Below, one piece after another: positions 27,459-34,069 of a stretch of DNA of 64,000 nucleotides. Source of the DNA: JANPPS01 sp965246835 (GTDB lineage: Bacteria > Pseudomonadota > Alphaproteobacteria > Acetobacterales > Acetobacteraceae); the NCBI GenBank assembly GCA_965246835.1, contig CBDFFQ010000001.1:1302001-1366000 (forward strand). The letters are read 5' to 3'. The notes under the pieces were generated by a model. The model was not told the DNA's origin. It saw only the letters and a list, made by a program, of their open reading frames with translations, and did not search any database. The position numbers and the translations under genes were made by a program. The stretch's first letter is position 1. Every line of letters starts with the position of its first letter.

Positions 27459-28568
27459 ATGCGGCTCCGTGACATATCTGCTTTCTGGCTTGGCCGGGCC
27501 TTTGAACTGCAGGATCCCCGGCACGCTCGATTGTTGCCGATGGAAGGACTACGCGGGGTCGCTGTCACGCTGGTGTTTTTGCAACATTACACGGTGCAGT
27601 GCCAGTTGATTGGGCTGGCTCCAGGGTGGACGGCCAGTTTCGCCAGCGTGATGCGCGCATACGGCAATATGGGGGTCGAGCTATTTTTCGTCCTCAGCGG
27701 CTTCCTAATCTACGGTACGCTCGTGCGGCGGCGGCCGGGGTTCGTGCCGTTCATGACCCGGCGTATCGTGCGGATCTACCCTGCCTTCCTTGTCGTGTTC
27801 GGCATAGCGCTCGCGATCCCGGTGGTGCTGCCGCTTCCCAGCAAACTGCCTGCCGACCCTTGGGCGGCCGCCGGGCTCGTCGGGGCGAACCTCGCTCTGT
27901 TGCCGGGCCTGTTCCCCATCGCCCGCATCGTGGAGGTCGCGTGGTCGTTGAGCTACGAGATGTTCTTTTATCTCGTGACCGCCGCTCTCGTGCTCGGCGC
28001 GGGTTTAGGACGCGCCGGACAGGGCGCGCGGGTGGCCGTGCTGGCCTGGACATTGGCCCTCTTTATGGTGGCCTGTTGGCTGGATATTCCGGGTGTGCCG
28101 GTGCGTATGCTGCCCTTCTTCGCAGGGATGCTGCTGGCGGAAGGCGCGGGCCGTCATGTGCCCGCCTGGCTAGGCTGGACCGCCCCGGCCGTCGCATTTG
28201 CATTGGGCGTATGTCTGCACCTCGGCGCGCTGTGGATCGAGGTGATGCATACCGCGGCATTTTTCTGCCTGTGCGGCGTATGCTTTCGGGATGCTGGGCG
28301 GATATCGGCGGCCATGACCTGGGCGCCGCTGCGCTGGTTGGGGAACATGAGCTATTCCTACTATCTCCTGCATGGGTTCGTGGTGCAGGCGGCGATGCTG
28401 ATCTTGCGCCGACTGCTGCCGGACGGCATGCCGGATTGGGCGTTCTGGACGGCGTTGGCGCCGGTATTCTCGCTGACGCTCGCGGCGTCCGCCGTGTTGT
28501 TCCTGGTGATCGAAAAGCCGGTTTCGCTTCGTCCGCCGCAGCCACGGAAGCTGCAGGCCGCAGCCTGA
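27459..28568 (+). CDS. Acyltransferase 3 family (OafA/YrhL-type) integral membrane acyltransferase
   Basis: 369 residues with about ten membrane segments. The family motif is present: PMEGLRGVAVTLVFLQHY (Arg and His of the N-terminal block), then GVELFFVLSGFLIYGTLVRR with the conserved FF.lSGF and MTRRIVRIYPAF, the R-x-x-R-i-y-P motif. The C-terminal LGNMSYSYYLLHG is also typical. Such proteins O-acetylate or O-acylate cell-surface glycans or antibiotics; the acceptor here is unknown. The ATG is preceded by AAAGG at a seven-base gap. It is divergent from the maoC operon. Confidence 0.92.
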   Translation: MRLRDISAFWLGRAFELQDPRHARLLPMEGLRGVAVTLVFLQHYTVQCQLIGLAPGWTASFASVMRAYGNMGVELFFVLSGFLIYGTLVRRRPGFVPFMTRRIVRIYPAFLVVFGIALAIPVVLPLPSKLPADPWAAAGLVGANLALLPGLFPIARIVEVAWSLSYEMFFYLVTAALVLGAGLGRAGQGARVAVLAWTLALFMVACWLDIPGVPVRMLPFFAGMLLAEGAGRHVPAWLGWTAPAVAFALGVCLHLGALWIEVMHTAAFFCLCGVCFRDAGRISAAMTWAPLRWLGNMSYSYYLLHGFVVQAAMLILRRLLPDGMPDWAFWTALAPVFSLTLAASAVLFLVIEKPVSLRPPQPRKLQAAA

Positions 28569-28582
28569 GCCCTACGCAAAGC

Positions 28583-28598
28583 AATGGCGCGCGCCATT
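28583..28598. repeat. Perfect 16-base palindrome AATGGCGCGCGCCATT
   Basis: It lies between the acyltransferase stop and the start of the MpaB-type gene. It could be an operator or a short transcript-end hairpin. No T-run follows. Confidence 0.35.
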
Positions 28599-28606
28599 TG
28601 ATTGGC

Positions 28607-29488
28607 ATGAGCTATCACCCCCAGGCGGCCCCTTCAGGGTCGCAACCCCGTCCCGACAGCCTCGTGCAGCCACTGAAGCGCGCCATCGCGTCCCAAGTGG
28701 TGGCACTGTTCAACGACCGCTCCCGCGGGGAGGCGCCGGTCACGCGGCGCACCGACGGCCTGTTCGGCCCACGCTCCGTCATGTGGCGGGTGCATGGGGA
28801 TGTCGCGTCCATGATGGTGGGCGGGGTTGCCGGGTTGCTGCTGCAGATGCTGCACCCGGCGGTGCTGGCCGGGGTGTGGGACCATTCGCGGTTCCGCAAC
28901 GATATGCAGGGAAGGCTGCGGCGCACCGCCCGGTTCATCGCGCTCACCACCTATGGCGGGCGGGCGGAGGCGGAGGCGGTGATCGCCCGGGTGCGCGGCA
29001 TCCACGGTCATGTCAGCGGCACCTTGCCCGACGGCACGCCCTACGCCGCCAACGATCCGGCTTTGCTGGCCTGGGTCAACGTCACGGAAGCGACCAGCTT
29101 CCTACAAGCCTGGATCCGCTACGGCGAACCCGGCATGTCCGGACGCGACCAGGACCGGTATCTTGCCGAGATGGCTGAGGTCGCGATGGCGCTGGGCGCC
29201 GACCCCGTGCCGCGCAACCGGGCCGAGGCCCGCCGCCTGATCGACGCGACCCGGCCCCACCTCGTGGTCGACGATCGCACGCGGGAAGTTTGCCGGCTGG
29301 TGCTGAACCAGAAGGCGCCGCGCCCGAGGGCGGAACCGCTGCAAGCCCTGACGATGCAGGCGGGGGTCGATCTGCTGCCCGACTGGGCGCGGCGGATGCA
29401 TGGGTTGCAGAACCCGGTCATGGGCCGCCCGCTGGTGCGTGCCGGCACGTTGGGGATCGCGCGCACGTTGCGCTGGGCCTTTGGCTGA
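28607..29488 (+). CDS. MpaB-family oxygenase (DUF2236)
   Basis: 293 residues. The DUF2236/MpaB pattern is clear: WRVHGDVASMMVGGVAGLLLQMLHPAVLAGVWDHSRFRNDMQGRLRRTARFI, with its conserved HP and DHS motifs, then TYGGRAEAEAVIARVRGIHGHVSG and YAANDPALLAWVNVTEATSF. Members include the haem-dependent mycophenolic-acid pathway oxygenase MpaB and latex-clearing (Lcp-like) oxygenases; bacterial members are mostly uncharacterised. The start is the ATG at 28607, 38 bases after the acyltransferase stop, so the two could be cotranscribed. Location and substrate cannot be read from the sequence. Confidence 0.88.
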   Translation: MSYHPQAAPSGSQPRPDSLVQPLKRAIASQVVALFNDRSRGEAPVTRRTDGLFGPRSVMWRVHGDVASMMVGGVAGLLLQMLHPAVLAGVWDHSRFRNDMQGRLRRTARFIALTTYGGRAEAEAVIARVRGIHGHVSGTLPDGTPYAANDPALLAWVNVTEATSFLQAWIRYGEPGMSGRDQDRYLAEMAEVAMALGADPVPRNRAEARRLIDATRPHLVVDDRTREVCRLVLNQKAPRPRAEPLQALTMQAGVDLLPDWARRMHGLQNPVMGRPLVRAGTLGIARTLRWAFG

Positions 29489-29604
29489 TCGGGCCGCAGC
29501 GTTCGCGATCAACTGTCGATTAACGTCTAGTTTTGTTGAACGCGGAACGATTCTGCCACGGCCTGCGCTACACTCCCCGACGGATCGACGCAGGACGCAA
29601 AAAA

Positions 29605-29982
29605 ATGCCCTCTATTCCTCATGTGTTGGTGGTTGACGATGACAATGACCTCGGCTCCACGATCGTGGCCGAGTTGACGTCCACCGGCGCCTTCACGGCC
29701 GAAACCACGACATCGTTACGCGGGGCTGAACGGGCGTTGCATGCGCCGCAGAACGGGATCGACGCGCTCCTGCTGGATGTGCAATTGCCCGATGGGGACG
29801 GACGGCAGCTCTGCGCCCAGCTACGGGACGAGGGCCGCACGTTGCCGGTGCTGCTGGTCAGCGGGCTCGATGGCGAGGATGACGTGGTGCGCGGCCTCGA
29901 CCTCGGCGCGGATGCTTATCTCCGCAAGCCATTCGCCTTGGCCGAACTGGTGGCACGGTTGCATCATTTGCTGCCGCGGTGA
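29605..29982 (+). CDS. Stand-alone response-regulator receiver domain
   Basis: 125 residues, a single REC domain with no output domain. Acidic pocket DDD at 11-13, phosphoacceptor Asp58 in LLLDVQLPDGDG, Ser86 at the switch Thr/Ser position (LLVSGLDG) and Lys108 in AYLRKPF. It ends at the fifth helix. It likely works as a CheY- or Spo0F-like relay or a kinase partner; no histidine kinase is in the window. The start ATG follows an A-rich stretch with no strong ribosome site. The gene is followed by the toxin remnant on the opposite strand. Confidence 0.9.
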   Translation: MPSIPHVLVVDDDNDLGSTIVAELTSTGAFTAETTTSLRGAERALHAPQNGIDALLLDVQLPDGDGRQLCAQLRDEGRTLPVLLVSGLDGEDDVVRGLDLGADAYLRKPFALAELVARLHHLLPR

Positions 29983-30137
29983 CCGCCCCGGGCAACGTCA
30001 CACAAGCCCGGTGAGTGCCGCGCCGGATCTCCGACACCCTTAGCGGGTGATGTAGAGGGCCCTCGTCGGCTTGTTCGCGGAGCCACGTTGTCAGGGCTGG
30101 CGAAGGGTGCGCCTTCGTCGCCTCGCTAACGATGCTA
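29983..30137 (-). pseudogene. 3' fragment of a VapC/FitB-type PIN toxin gene, interrupted by IS630 and truncated
   Basis: Reading the minus strand from the IS junction gives SIVSEATKAHPSPALTTWL, then LRVSEIRRG. This matches the region after the first catalytic aspartate of FitB/VapC PIN toxins (DTNVVSE...WL...E.RRG). The rest of a PIN domain, about 70 residues, is missing: sequence similarity stops near RGTHRA and the receiver-domain gene begins soon after. Rejoining this piece with 31190-31217 by removing the IS and one TA copy restores the frame exactly (FILDTSIVSEATK). Confidence 0.7.
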
Positions 30138-30162
30138 GAGCGGTTTCCATTCATTCTGGCTC
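30138..30162. repeat. IS630 left terminal inverted repeat
   Basis: Starts GAGCGGTTTCC just inside the TA copy at 30136-30137. It matches the right end perfectly over the first eight bases and imperfectly over about 25. Confidence 0.75.
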
Positions 30163-31099
30163 ATACCCGGCGGCAGTGAAGTAGCTGGCGCAGTCCTGCG
30201 CGGTAAAGCAGGGAAGCGCGTTGCGGATCACGTCCCATAGGTCGTCGATCGTGCGTGCTGCTGCCTTGCGCAGGTAGGCTTTGAGCTTGGAGAAGGCATT
30301 CTCGATTGGGTTGAAGTCGGGGGAGTAGGGCGGCAGGTAGCGTAGCGTGGCCCCAACTGCCTCGATCGCCCGCCGCACGTCTGCGCCTTTATGCGCGGGC
30401 AGATTATCCATGATGACGGTGTCGCCTCGGTGGAGCGTGGGCACCAGCACCTGCTCGATGTAGGCCTGGAAGGCGATGCGGTTCATCGGGCCGTCGAGGA
30501 CCATGGGCGCGGTCATGCCGCTGACCCGAAGCGCGCCGGTGAAGGTGGTCGTCTTCCAGTGACCATGCGGCACGGCGGCGCGGCAGCGCTCGCCTTTGCG
30601 GGCGCGGCCGCGGATCCGGGCCATCTTGGTCGATGCGCCGGTCTCGTCGATGAAGACCAGGCGCTTGGGGTCGAGGTCAGGCTGGCCTGCGAACCAGGCT
30701 CGCCGTCGGGCTGCGACGTCGGGCCGCTCCTGCTCGGCTGCGTGCGCTGTTTTTTTTGAAGGTGAGGCCGTGGCGGTCGAGGCAGCGCCAGATGGTGCTG
30801 GGGCCGAACGAGGCGCCGTGGTGGTCGCGCAGCAGGTCCGACAGCTCAGCCAAGCTGATGTCCTTCTGGGCCGCGACCGCTGTCAGGATCACGCCGCTGA
30901 AGGCCTCGATCCGACGCGAGCGGGTGTCGCCGCCCTGCGGCTTGGGCGCGACGGACCCGGTCGTATTGACTGCCTGCACCCACCGGACGGCGCTCGCAGC
31001 TGAAACACCAAACCGCTCCGCCGCAGCGCGCCGAGACATGCCGTCTGCAACCGCCGCAACAAGCCGGGACCGTAGATCGACGGAAAGAATCTTCCCCAT
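30151..31099 (-). CDS. IS630 transposase, two frames joined at an A8 slippery run
   Basis: The first frame (31099 to about 30749) starts MGKILSVDLRSRL and carries the helix-turn-helix DNA-binding part (RRAAAERFGVSAASAVRW). The second frame (about 30750 to 30151) holds the DDE catalytic core: VFIDETG, VIMDNLPAHKG, then PPYSPDFNPIENAFSKLK with the last acidic residue. The frames meet at eight A (minus strand, 30757-30750); the second is +1 relative to the first, so losing one A in the transcript or shifting +1 gives TFKKTAHAAEQERPD and an intact protein. Expression by slippage is known for IS630 elements; alternatively this copy is frameshifted and dead. All catalytic residues are present. Confidence 0.85.
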
Positions 31100-31164
31100 G
31101 CACGCTGGCCTCCTAACCAGCCTGCATGGTGAATCACATCACGCCCGCGTCGGGGAATCCCTTT

Positions 31165-31189
31165 GATTCAGACCGGACGAGAACCGCTC
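31165..31189. repeat. IS630 right terminal inverted repeat
   Basis: Read on the minus strand it starts GAGCGGTTCTCG, next to the TA copy at 31190-31191. Confidence 0.75.
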
Positions 31190-31217
31190 TAGTGTCCAGA
31201 ATGAAACGTGCTGTCAA
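31190..31217 (-). pseudogene. 5' fragment of the VapC-type toxin gene
   Basis: A TTG at 31217, overlapping the antitoxin stop (TTGA), would begin MTARFILDT, the first strand and catalytic Asp of a PIN domain. The IS630 target TA lies within the threonine codon right after that aspartate. Past the IS the frame continues at 30137. Confidence 0.6.
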
Positions 31218-31519
31218 AGGCCCACGTCACGACCCGGTGTGTCGTCACGCTCAAAGTTGAGCTCCGCTCCGACCAGCGGCGAACGACGTAGCGCGGCCAG
31301 TACTCCGCCAGTTTGGGCCGATTTGTCGCCGCCGACACTGCGCGCCAGATCCCTGCGTAACTCACCGGCCCGCTCATCGTTCGTAGCCAGGCACCGTGCG
31401 ATGTTGCGGATGAGGTCTTTGTCCGCTCCGAGCCCCCGCACCTCAAACCGTGCAAATCCCCGCTCGATCAGCCGCTGGCGATGCACCTCGTTGGCACGCT
31501 TTTGAGCGTTGCTGGACAT
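31214..31519 (-). CDS. Probable VapB-type antitoxin, left without its toxin
   Basis: 101 residues from the ATG at 31519, chosen because GGAGG lies six bases upstream; the ATG at 31531 adds four residues. It is charged and helical: SSNAQKRANEVHRQRLIERG, then FARFEVRGLGADKDLIRNIARCLATND, resembling antitoxins of about 80-100 residues in which a short strand (ARFEV) precedes helices for ribbon-helix-helix dimerisation. The stop overlaps the start of the disrupted PIN toxin by four bases, the usual antitoxin-first TA order. The fold assignment is inference; the operon logic is strong. With the toxin broken, the antitoxin may now act only as an autorepressor or anti-addiction factor. Confidence 0.7.
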   Translation of the reverse strand: MSSNAQKRANEVHRQRLIERGFARFEVRGLGADKDLIRNIARCLATNDERAGELRRDLARSVGGDKSAQTGGVLAALRRSPLVGAELNFERDDTPGRDVGL

Positions 31520-31541
31520 CTCTGCCTCCATCGATCCCGGG

Positions 31542-31569
31542 TATATAGCCAGCTATAATTCGTGAGCAA
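31542..31569 (-). promoter_or_regulatory. Promoter and operator-like palindrome of the antitoxin gene
   Basis: Read on the minus strand, TTGCTC (31569-31564) and TATATA (31547-31542) are separated by 16 bases. Overlapping the -10 is the palindrome TATAGC-CA-GCTATA (31544-31557), a plausible binding site for the antitoxin. It is unusually A+T-rich for the window. Confidence 0.5.
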
Positions 31570-31586
31570 CTTGAATTTGTAGGCCG

Positions 31587-32156
31587 CTAAGCGTCGAGCG
31601 CCCCCCGCACCTCGGCCCGCAGCGCCGGCAGCACCTCCGTCACGAACCAGGGATTTTTCACCTCCCAAATACCCGTCCGCCAGCTCGGATGCGGTAGCGG
31701 GAAGTAGCGGGGTAAGAACTCGCGGAAGGCCCGAACCCGGTCCGTCATCCGGCCCGGCCCCAGCGCGTCCGCCTGCGCATACGAACCCACCAGCAGCGTC
31801 AACCGCAGCTGCGGCATCGCATCCAGCAACCGCCGCCGCCACAGCGGCGCGCATTCCGGGCGGGGCGGCAGGTCGCCGCCCTGGGCGTAGCGGCCGGGGT
31901 AACAAAGCCCCATCGGCAGGATCGCGATCCGCGCGCCGTCATAGAATTCGGCCTCATCCATGCCCAACCAGGTGCGGAGCCGCACGCCCGAAGCGTCGGT
32001 CCAGGGCGTGCCGCTCGCGTGCACCTTGGTGCCGGGCGCCTGGCTCGCGATCAGGATCCTGGCCGTGGTCGAAACGCGCAGGATCGGGCGGGGACCCAGC
32101 GGCAGATCCGTGCATACCCGGCACGCGCGAACCTCCGTCGCCAAGGCCTCCAGCAT
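31587..32156 (-). CDS. Uracil-DNA glycosylase family protein
   Basis: 189 residues from the ATG at 32156, which overlaps the thpR stop. The N-terminal helix has ACRVC, and the active-site strand-loop ILIASQAPGTKVHASGTPW carries the GQAPG-like water-activating motif of family-4/5-type glycosylases in a variant form (SQAPG). IAILPMGLCYPG and a C-terminal HPSWRTGIW give the H-P-S minor-groove loop. It lacks the four-cysteine iron-sulfur pattern of family 4. It removes uracil from DNA or acts on a related lesion. Confidence 0.85.
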   Translation of the reverse strand: MLEALATEVRACRVCTDLPLGPRPILRVSTTARILIASQAPGTKVHASGTPWTDASGVRLRTWLGMDEAEFYDGARIAILPMGLCYPGRYAQGGDLPPRPECAPLWRRRLLDAMPQLRLTLLVGSYAQADALGPGRMTDRVRAFREFLPRYFPLPHPSWRTGIWEVKNPWFVTEVLPALRAEVRGALDA

Positions 32157-32689
32157 CACGCCAGCTCGTATTCCACTTCTGGGGTATATACCGCCTGCTC
32201 CTTGCCCAAGCGCGAGCTGAACAGGGTGAAATGCTCCACCGTCACCACCTCGCTTCGGAACAGATTGTGGCTCGCGACCCATTCCGCCACCTTGATCTCC
32301 GGCACGCCGTCCAGCCGTGCCAAGGTCACATGCGGGGCGAAGCGGCGGCGTTCGCGTTCCAGCCCGGCGCGCTGCAACGCCGTCTCGATCTTGGACTGCA
32401 GATGCTCCAGCGGAGGCGTGCGCTCCACCCCGGCCCAGAGGGACGTCACGCGCCCGCCCTTCTCGAATGTGCCGACGCCCGCCATCTGGATCTCGAAGCC
32501 CGGCGCCTTCAACGACGCCAGGGCATGATCCACCTCCTCCGCCCGGAAGCCCGGCAGCTCGCCGATGAAGCGCAGTGTCATGTGATAGTTCTCGGGCGCC
32601 ACCCAGCGCGCTCCGGTCAAGCCGCCGGCCATCCAGGCCAGCCGCTCCCGCAACGACGACGGCAGGTCCAGCGCCACGAACAGCCTCAC
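32156..32689 (-). CDS. thpR: RNA 2',3'-cyclic phosphodiesterase ThpR (2'-5' RNA ligase family)
   Basis: 177 residues with the two tandem HxTx motifs of the 2H phosphoesterases: His36-Met-Thr38 in NYHMTLRFIGE and His120-Val-Thr122 in APHVTLARLDG. The N-terminus MRLFVALDLP is standard. It opens 2',3'-cyclic phosphates on RNA in the cytoplasm. It overlaps tesA at its start and the uracil-DNA glycosylase at its stop by a few bases, so all three form a compact unit. Confidence 0.95.
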   Translation of the reverse strand: MRLFVALDLPSSLRERLAWMAGGLTGARWVAPENYHMTLRFIGELPGFRAEEVDHALASLKAPGFEIQMAGVGTFEKGGRVTSLWAGVERTPPLEHLQSKIETALQRAGLERERRRFAPHVTLARLDGVPEIKVAEWVASHNLFRSEVVTVEHFTLFSSRLGKEQAVYTPEVEYELA

Positions 32690-33348
32690 TTGAGGGGTTG
32701 CGGGACCGCCGCGATCAGCCGCTCCATCGCCGGCAACAGGCGGGCCACCACGCGGCGCACGCCTTCCTTGTTGGGATGGATGTGGTCGGCCTGGTTGAGC
32801 GCGGCGTCCCCGGCCACGCCCTCGAGGAAAAACGGATCGTACAGGAGGCCGGGCCGCTTTGACGCCGCCTCGAACACCTGGGTGAACGCCGCGCCGTATT
32901 CGGGGCCCAGATTGGGCGGCGCCAACATGCCGGAAAGCAGGGTCGGGATGCGCTTCTGCACGAGCGCATCCAGGATTGCGGCCAAGTTGGCGGCGGTCCC
33001 CTCCGGCGGCAGCGCGCGCAGCCCGTCATTGCCGCCGAGCTCGATCAACGCCGCGTCCGCCGGGCCGCCCGGGTCCGACAAGGCCCATTCCAGCCTGGCG
33101 CGGCCCCCGGCGGTGGTGTCGCCCGAGACGGCGGCGTCCATCAGCTCCACCTCATGCCCGCGCGCGCGCAAGGCGGCCGCCATCTGCGCCTGAAACCCGT
33201 CCGGCGCCGGCAGGCCATAGCCGGCGGCCAGGCTGTCGCCCAGCACCAGGATACGCAGCGGGCGCGCCAAGCCCATGGCGGGCCACAATAATAACGTCAG
33301 CACCACGGCGTTGGCCAGGACGCGACGCGCGCCATATGAAACCGTCAT
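32686..33348 (-). CDS. tesA: TesA-like arylesterase/lysophospholipase (SGNH hydrolase)
   Basis: 220 residues from the ATG at 33348; an ATG at 33354 would add two residues. Signal peptide to about LARP (residue 30), so it is periplasmic. SGNH blocks: GDSLAAG with nucleophile Ser39, the block II Gly in VSGDTTAGG, GGND with Asn107, and DHIHPN with Asp188 and His191. Established TesA activities are thioesterase, esterase and lysophospholipase L1. It is divergent from a YbbA/YbbP pair, the same neighbourhood as in E. coli. The two start codons overlap in the palindrome CATG. Confidence 0.93.
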   Translation of the reverse strand: MTVSYGARRVLANAVVLTLLLWPAMGLARPLRILVLGDSLAAGYGLPAPDGFQAQMAAALRARGHEVELMDAAVSGDTTAGGRARLEWALSDPGGPADAALIELGGNDGLRALPPEGTAANLAAILDALVQKRIPTLLSGMLAPPNLGPEYGAAFTQVFEAASKRPGLLYDPFFLEGVAGDAALNQADHIHPNKEGVRRVVARLLPAMERLIAAVPQPLK

Positions 33349-34069
33349 GGACATCGCCCCGGCCCACCCATCCATCCTTGCGCCATCCCTACCGGAGATC
33401 GTCCGGGTCCGGGACCTCCGTCTGACCGTGCCCGCCGCGTCCGGACCGGTCAACATCCTCGCGGGGGTGGACCTGGACATTGGCGCCGGGGAGGCCGTGG
33501 GCGTCGTGGGGCCCTCGGGCTCGGGCAAGACCAGCCTGCTGATGGTGCTGGCCGGGCTGGAACAGGCGACGTCCGGCACCGTGGTGGTTGCCGGGCAGGA
33601 CCTGACGCGCATGGACGAGGACGCGCTGGCCCGGTTCCGCCGCGCCTATGTTGGCATCGTGTTCCAGGCCTTTCACCTCATCCCCACCATGACGGCCCTG
33701 GAGAACGTGTCTGTCCCGCTGGAGCTGGCGCACGTGCCGGATGCGGCGGACCGGGCGGCCTCCAGCCTGCGCAGCGTGGGGCTGGGGCACCGGCTGGGGC
33801 ACCTGCCGGGCCAGCTTTCGGGTGGCGAGCAGCAGCGTGTGGCGCTGGCCCGCGCCTTTGCGCCGCTGACGCTCGGGACCGGACCGCGGCTGCTGCTGGC
33901 GGACGAGCCCACGGGCAACCTCGATGTCGGCACCGGTCGCGCCGTGATGGACCTGCTGTTCGCCATGCAGGCGGAGGCCGGGACCACGCTGCTGCTCATC
34001 ACGCATGACCCGGCGCTCGCCGCCCGCTGCGGCCGTCAGATCCGCATCGCGGACGGGCGCGTCGCATGA
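33347..34069 (+). CDS. ABC transporter ATP-binding protein, YbbA-like (MacB/LolD class)
   Basis: 240 residues. Walker A VGPSGSGKTS, Q-loop VFQAFHLIPTMTALENV (characteristic of LolD/MacB-type exporters), signature LSGGEQQRVALARA, Walker B RLLLADEPTGNLD and switch LLITHD. The start is the ATG at 33347, next to and overlapping the divergent tesA start. The four-base overlap with the permease gene shows the pair acts together. E. coli ybbA-ybbP is the closest known arrangement; its cargo is unsettled. Confidence 0.94.
   Translation: MDIAPAHPSILAPSLPEIVRVRDLRLTVPAASGPVNILAGVDLDIGAGEAVGVVGPSGSGKTSLLMVLAGLEQATSGTVVVAGQDLTRMDEDALARFRRAYVGIVFQAFHLIPTMTALENVSVPLELAHVPDAADRAASSLRSVGLGHRLGHLPGQLSGGEQQRVALARAFAPLTLGTGPRLLLADEPTGNLDVGTGRAVMDLLFAMQAEAGTTLLLITHDPALAARCGRQIRIADGRVA

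Larger units (their letters stand above)
30138..31189 (-). mobile_element. IS630-family insertion sequence
   Basis: A 1052-base element flanked by a TA duplication at 30136-30137 and 31190-31191, the IS630/Tc1 target signature. Terminal inverted repeats begin GAGCGGTT at both ends and stay similar for about 25 bases. It carries one transposase gene in two frames. It has landed in a toxin gene (see 29983-30137 and 31190-31217). Confidence 0.92.
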
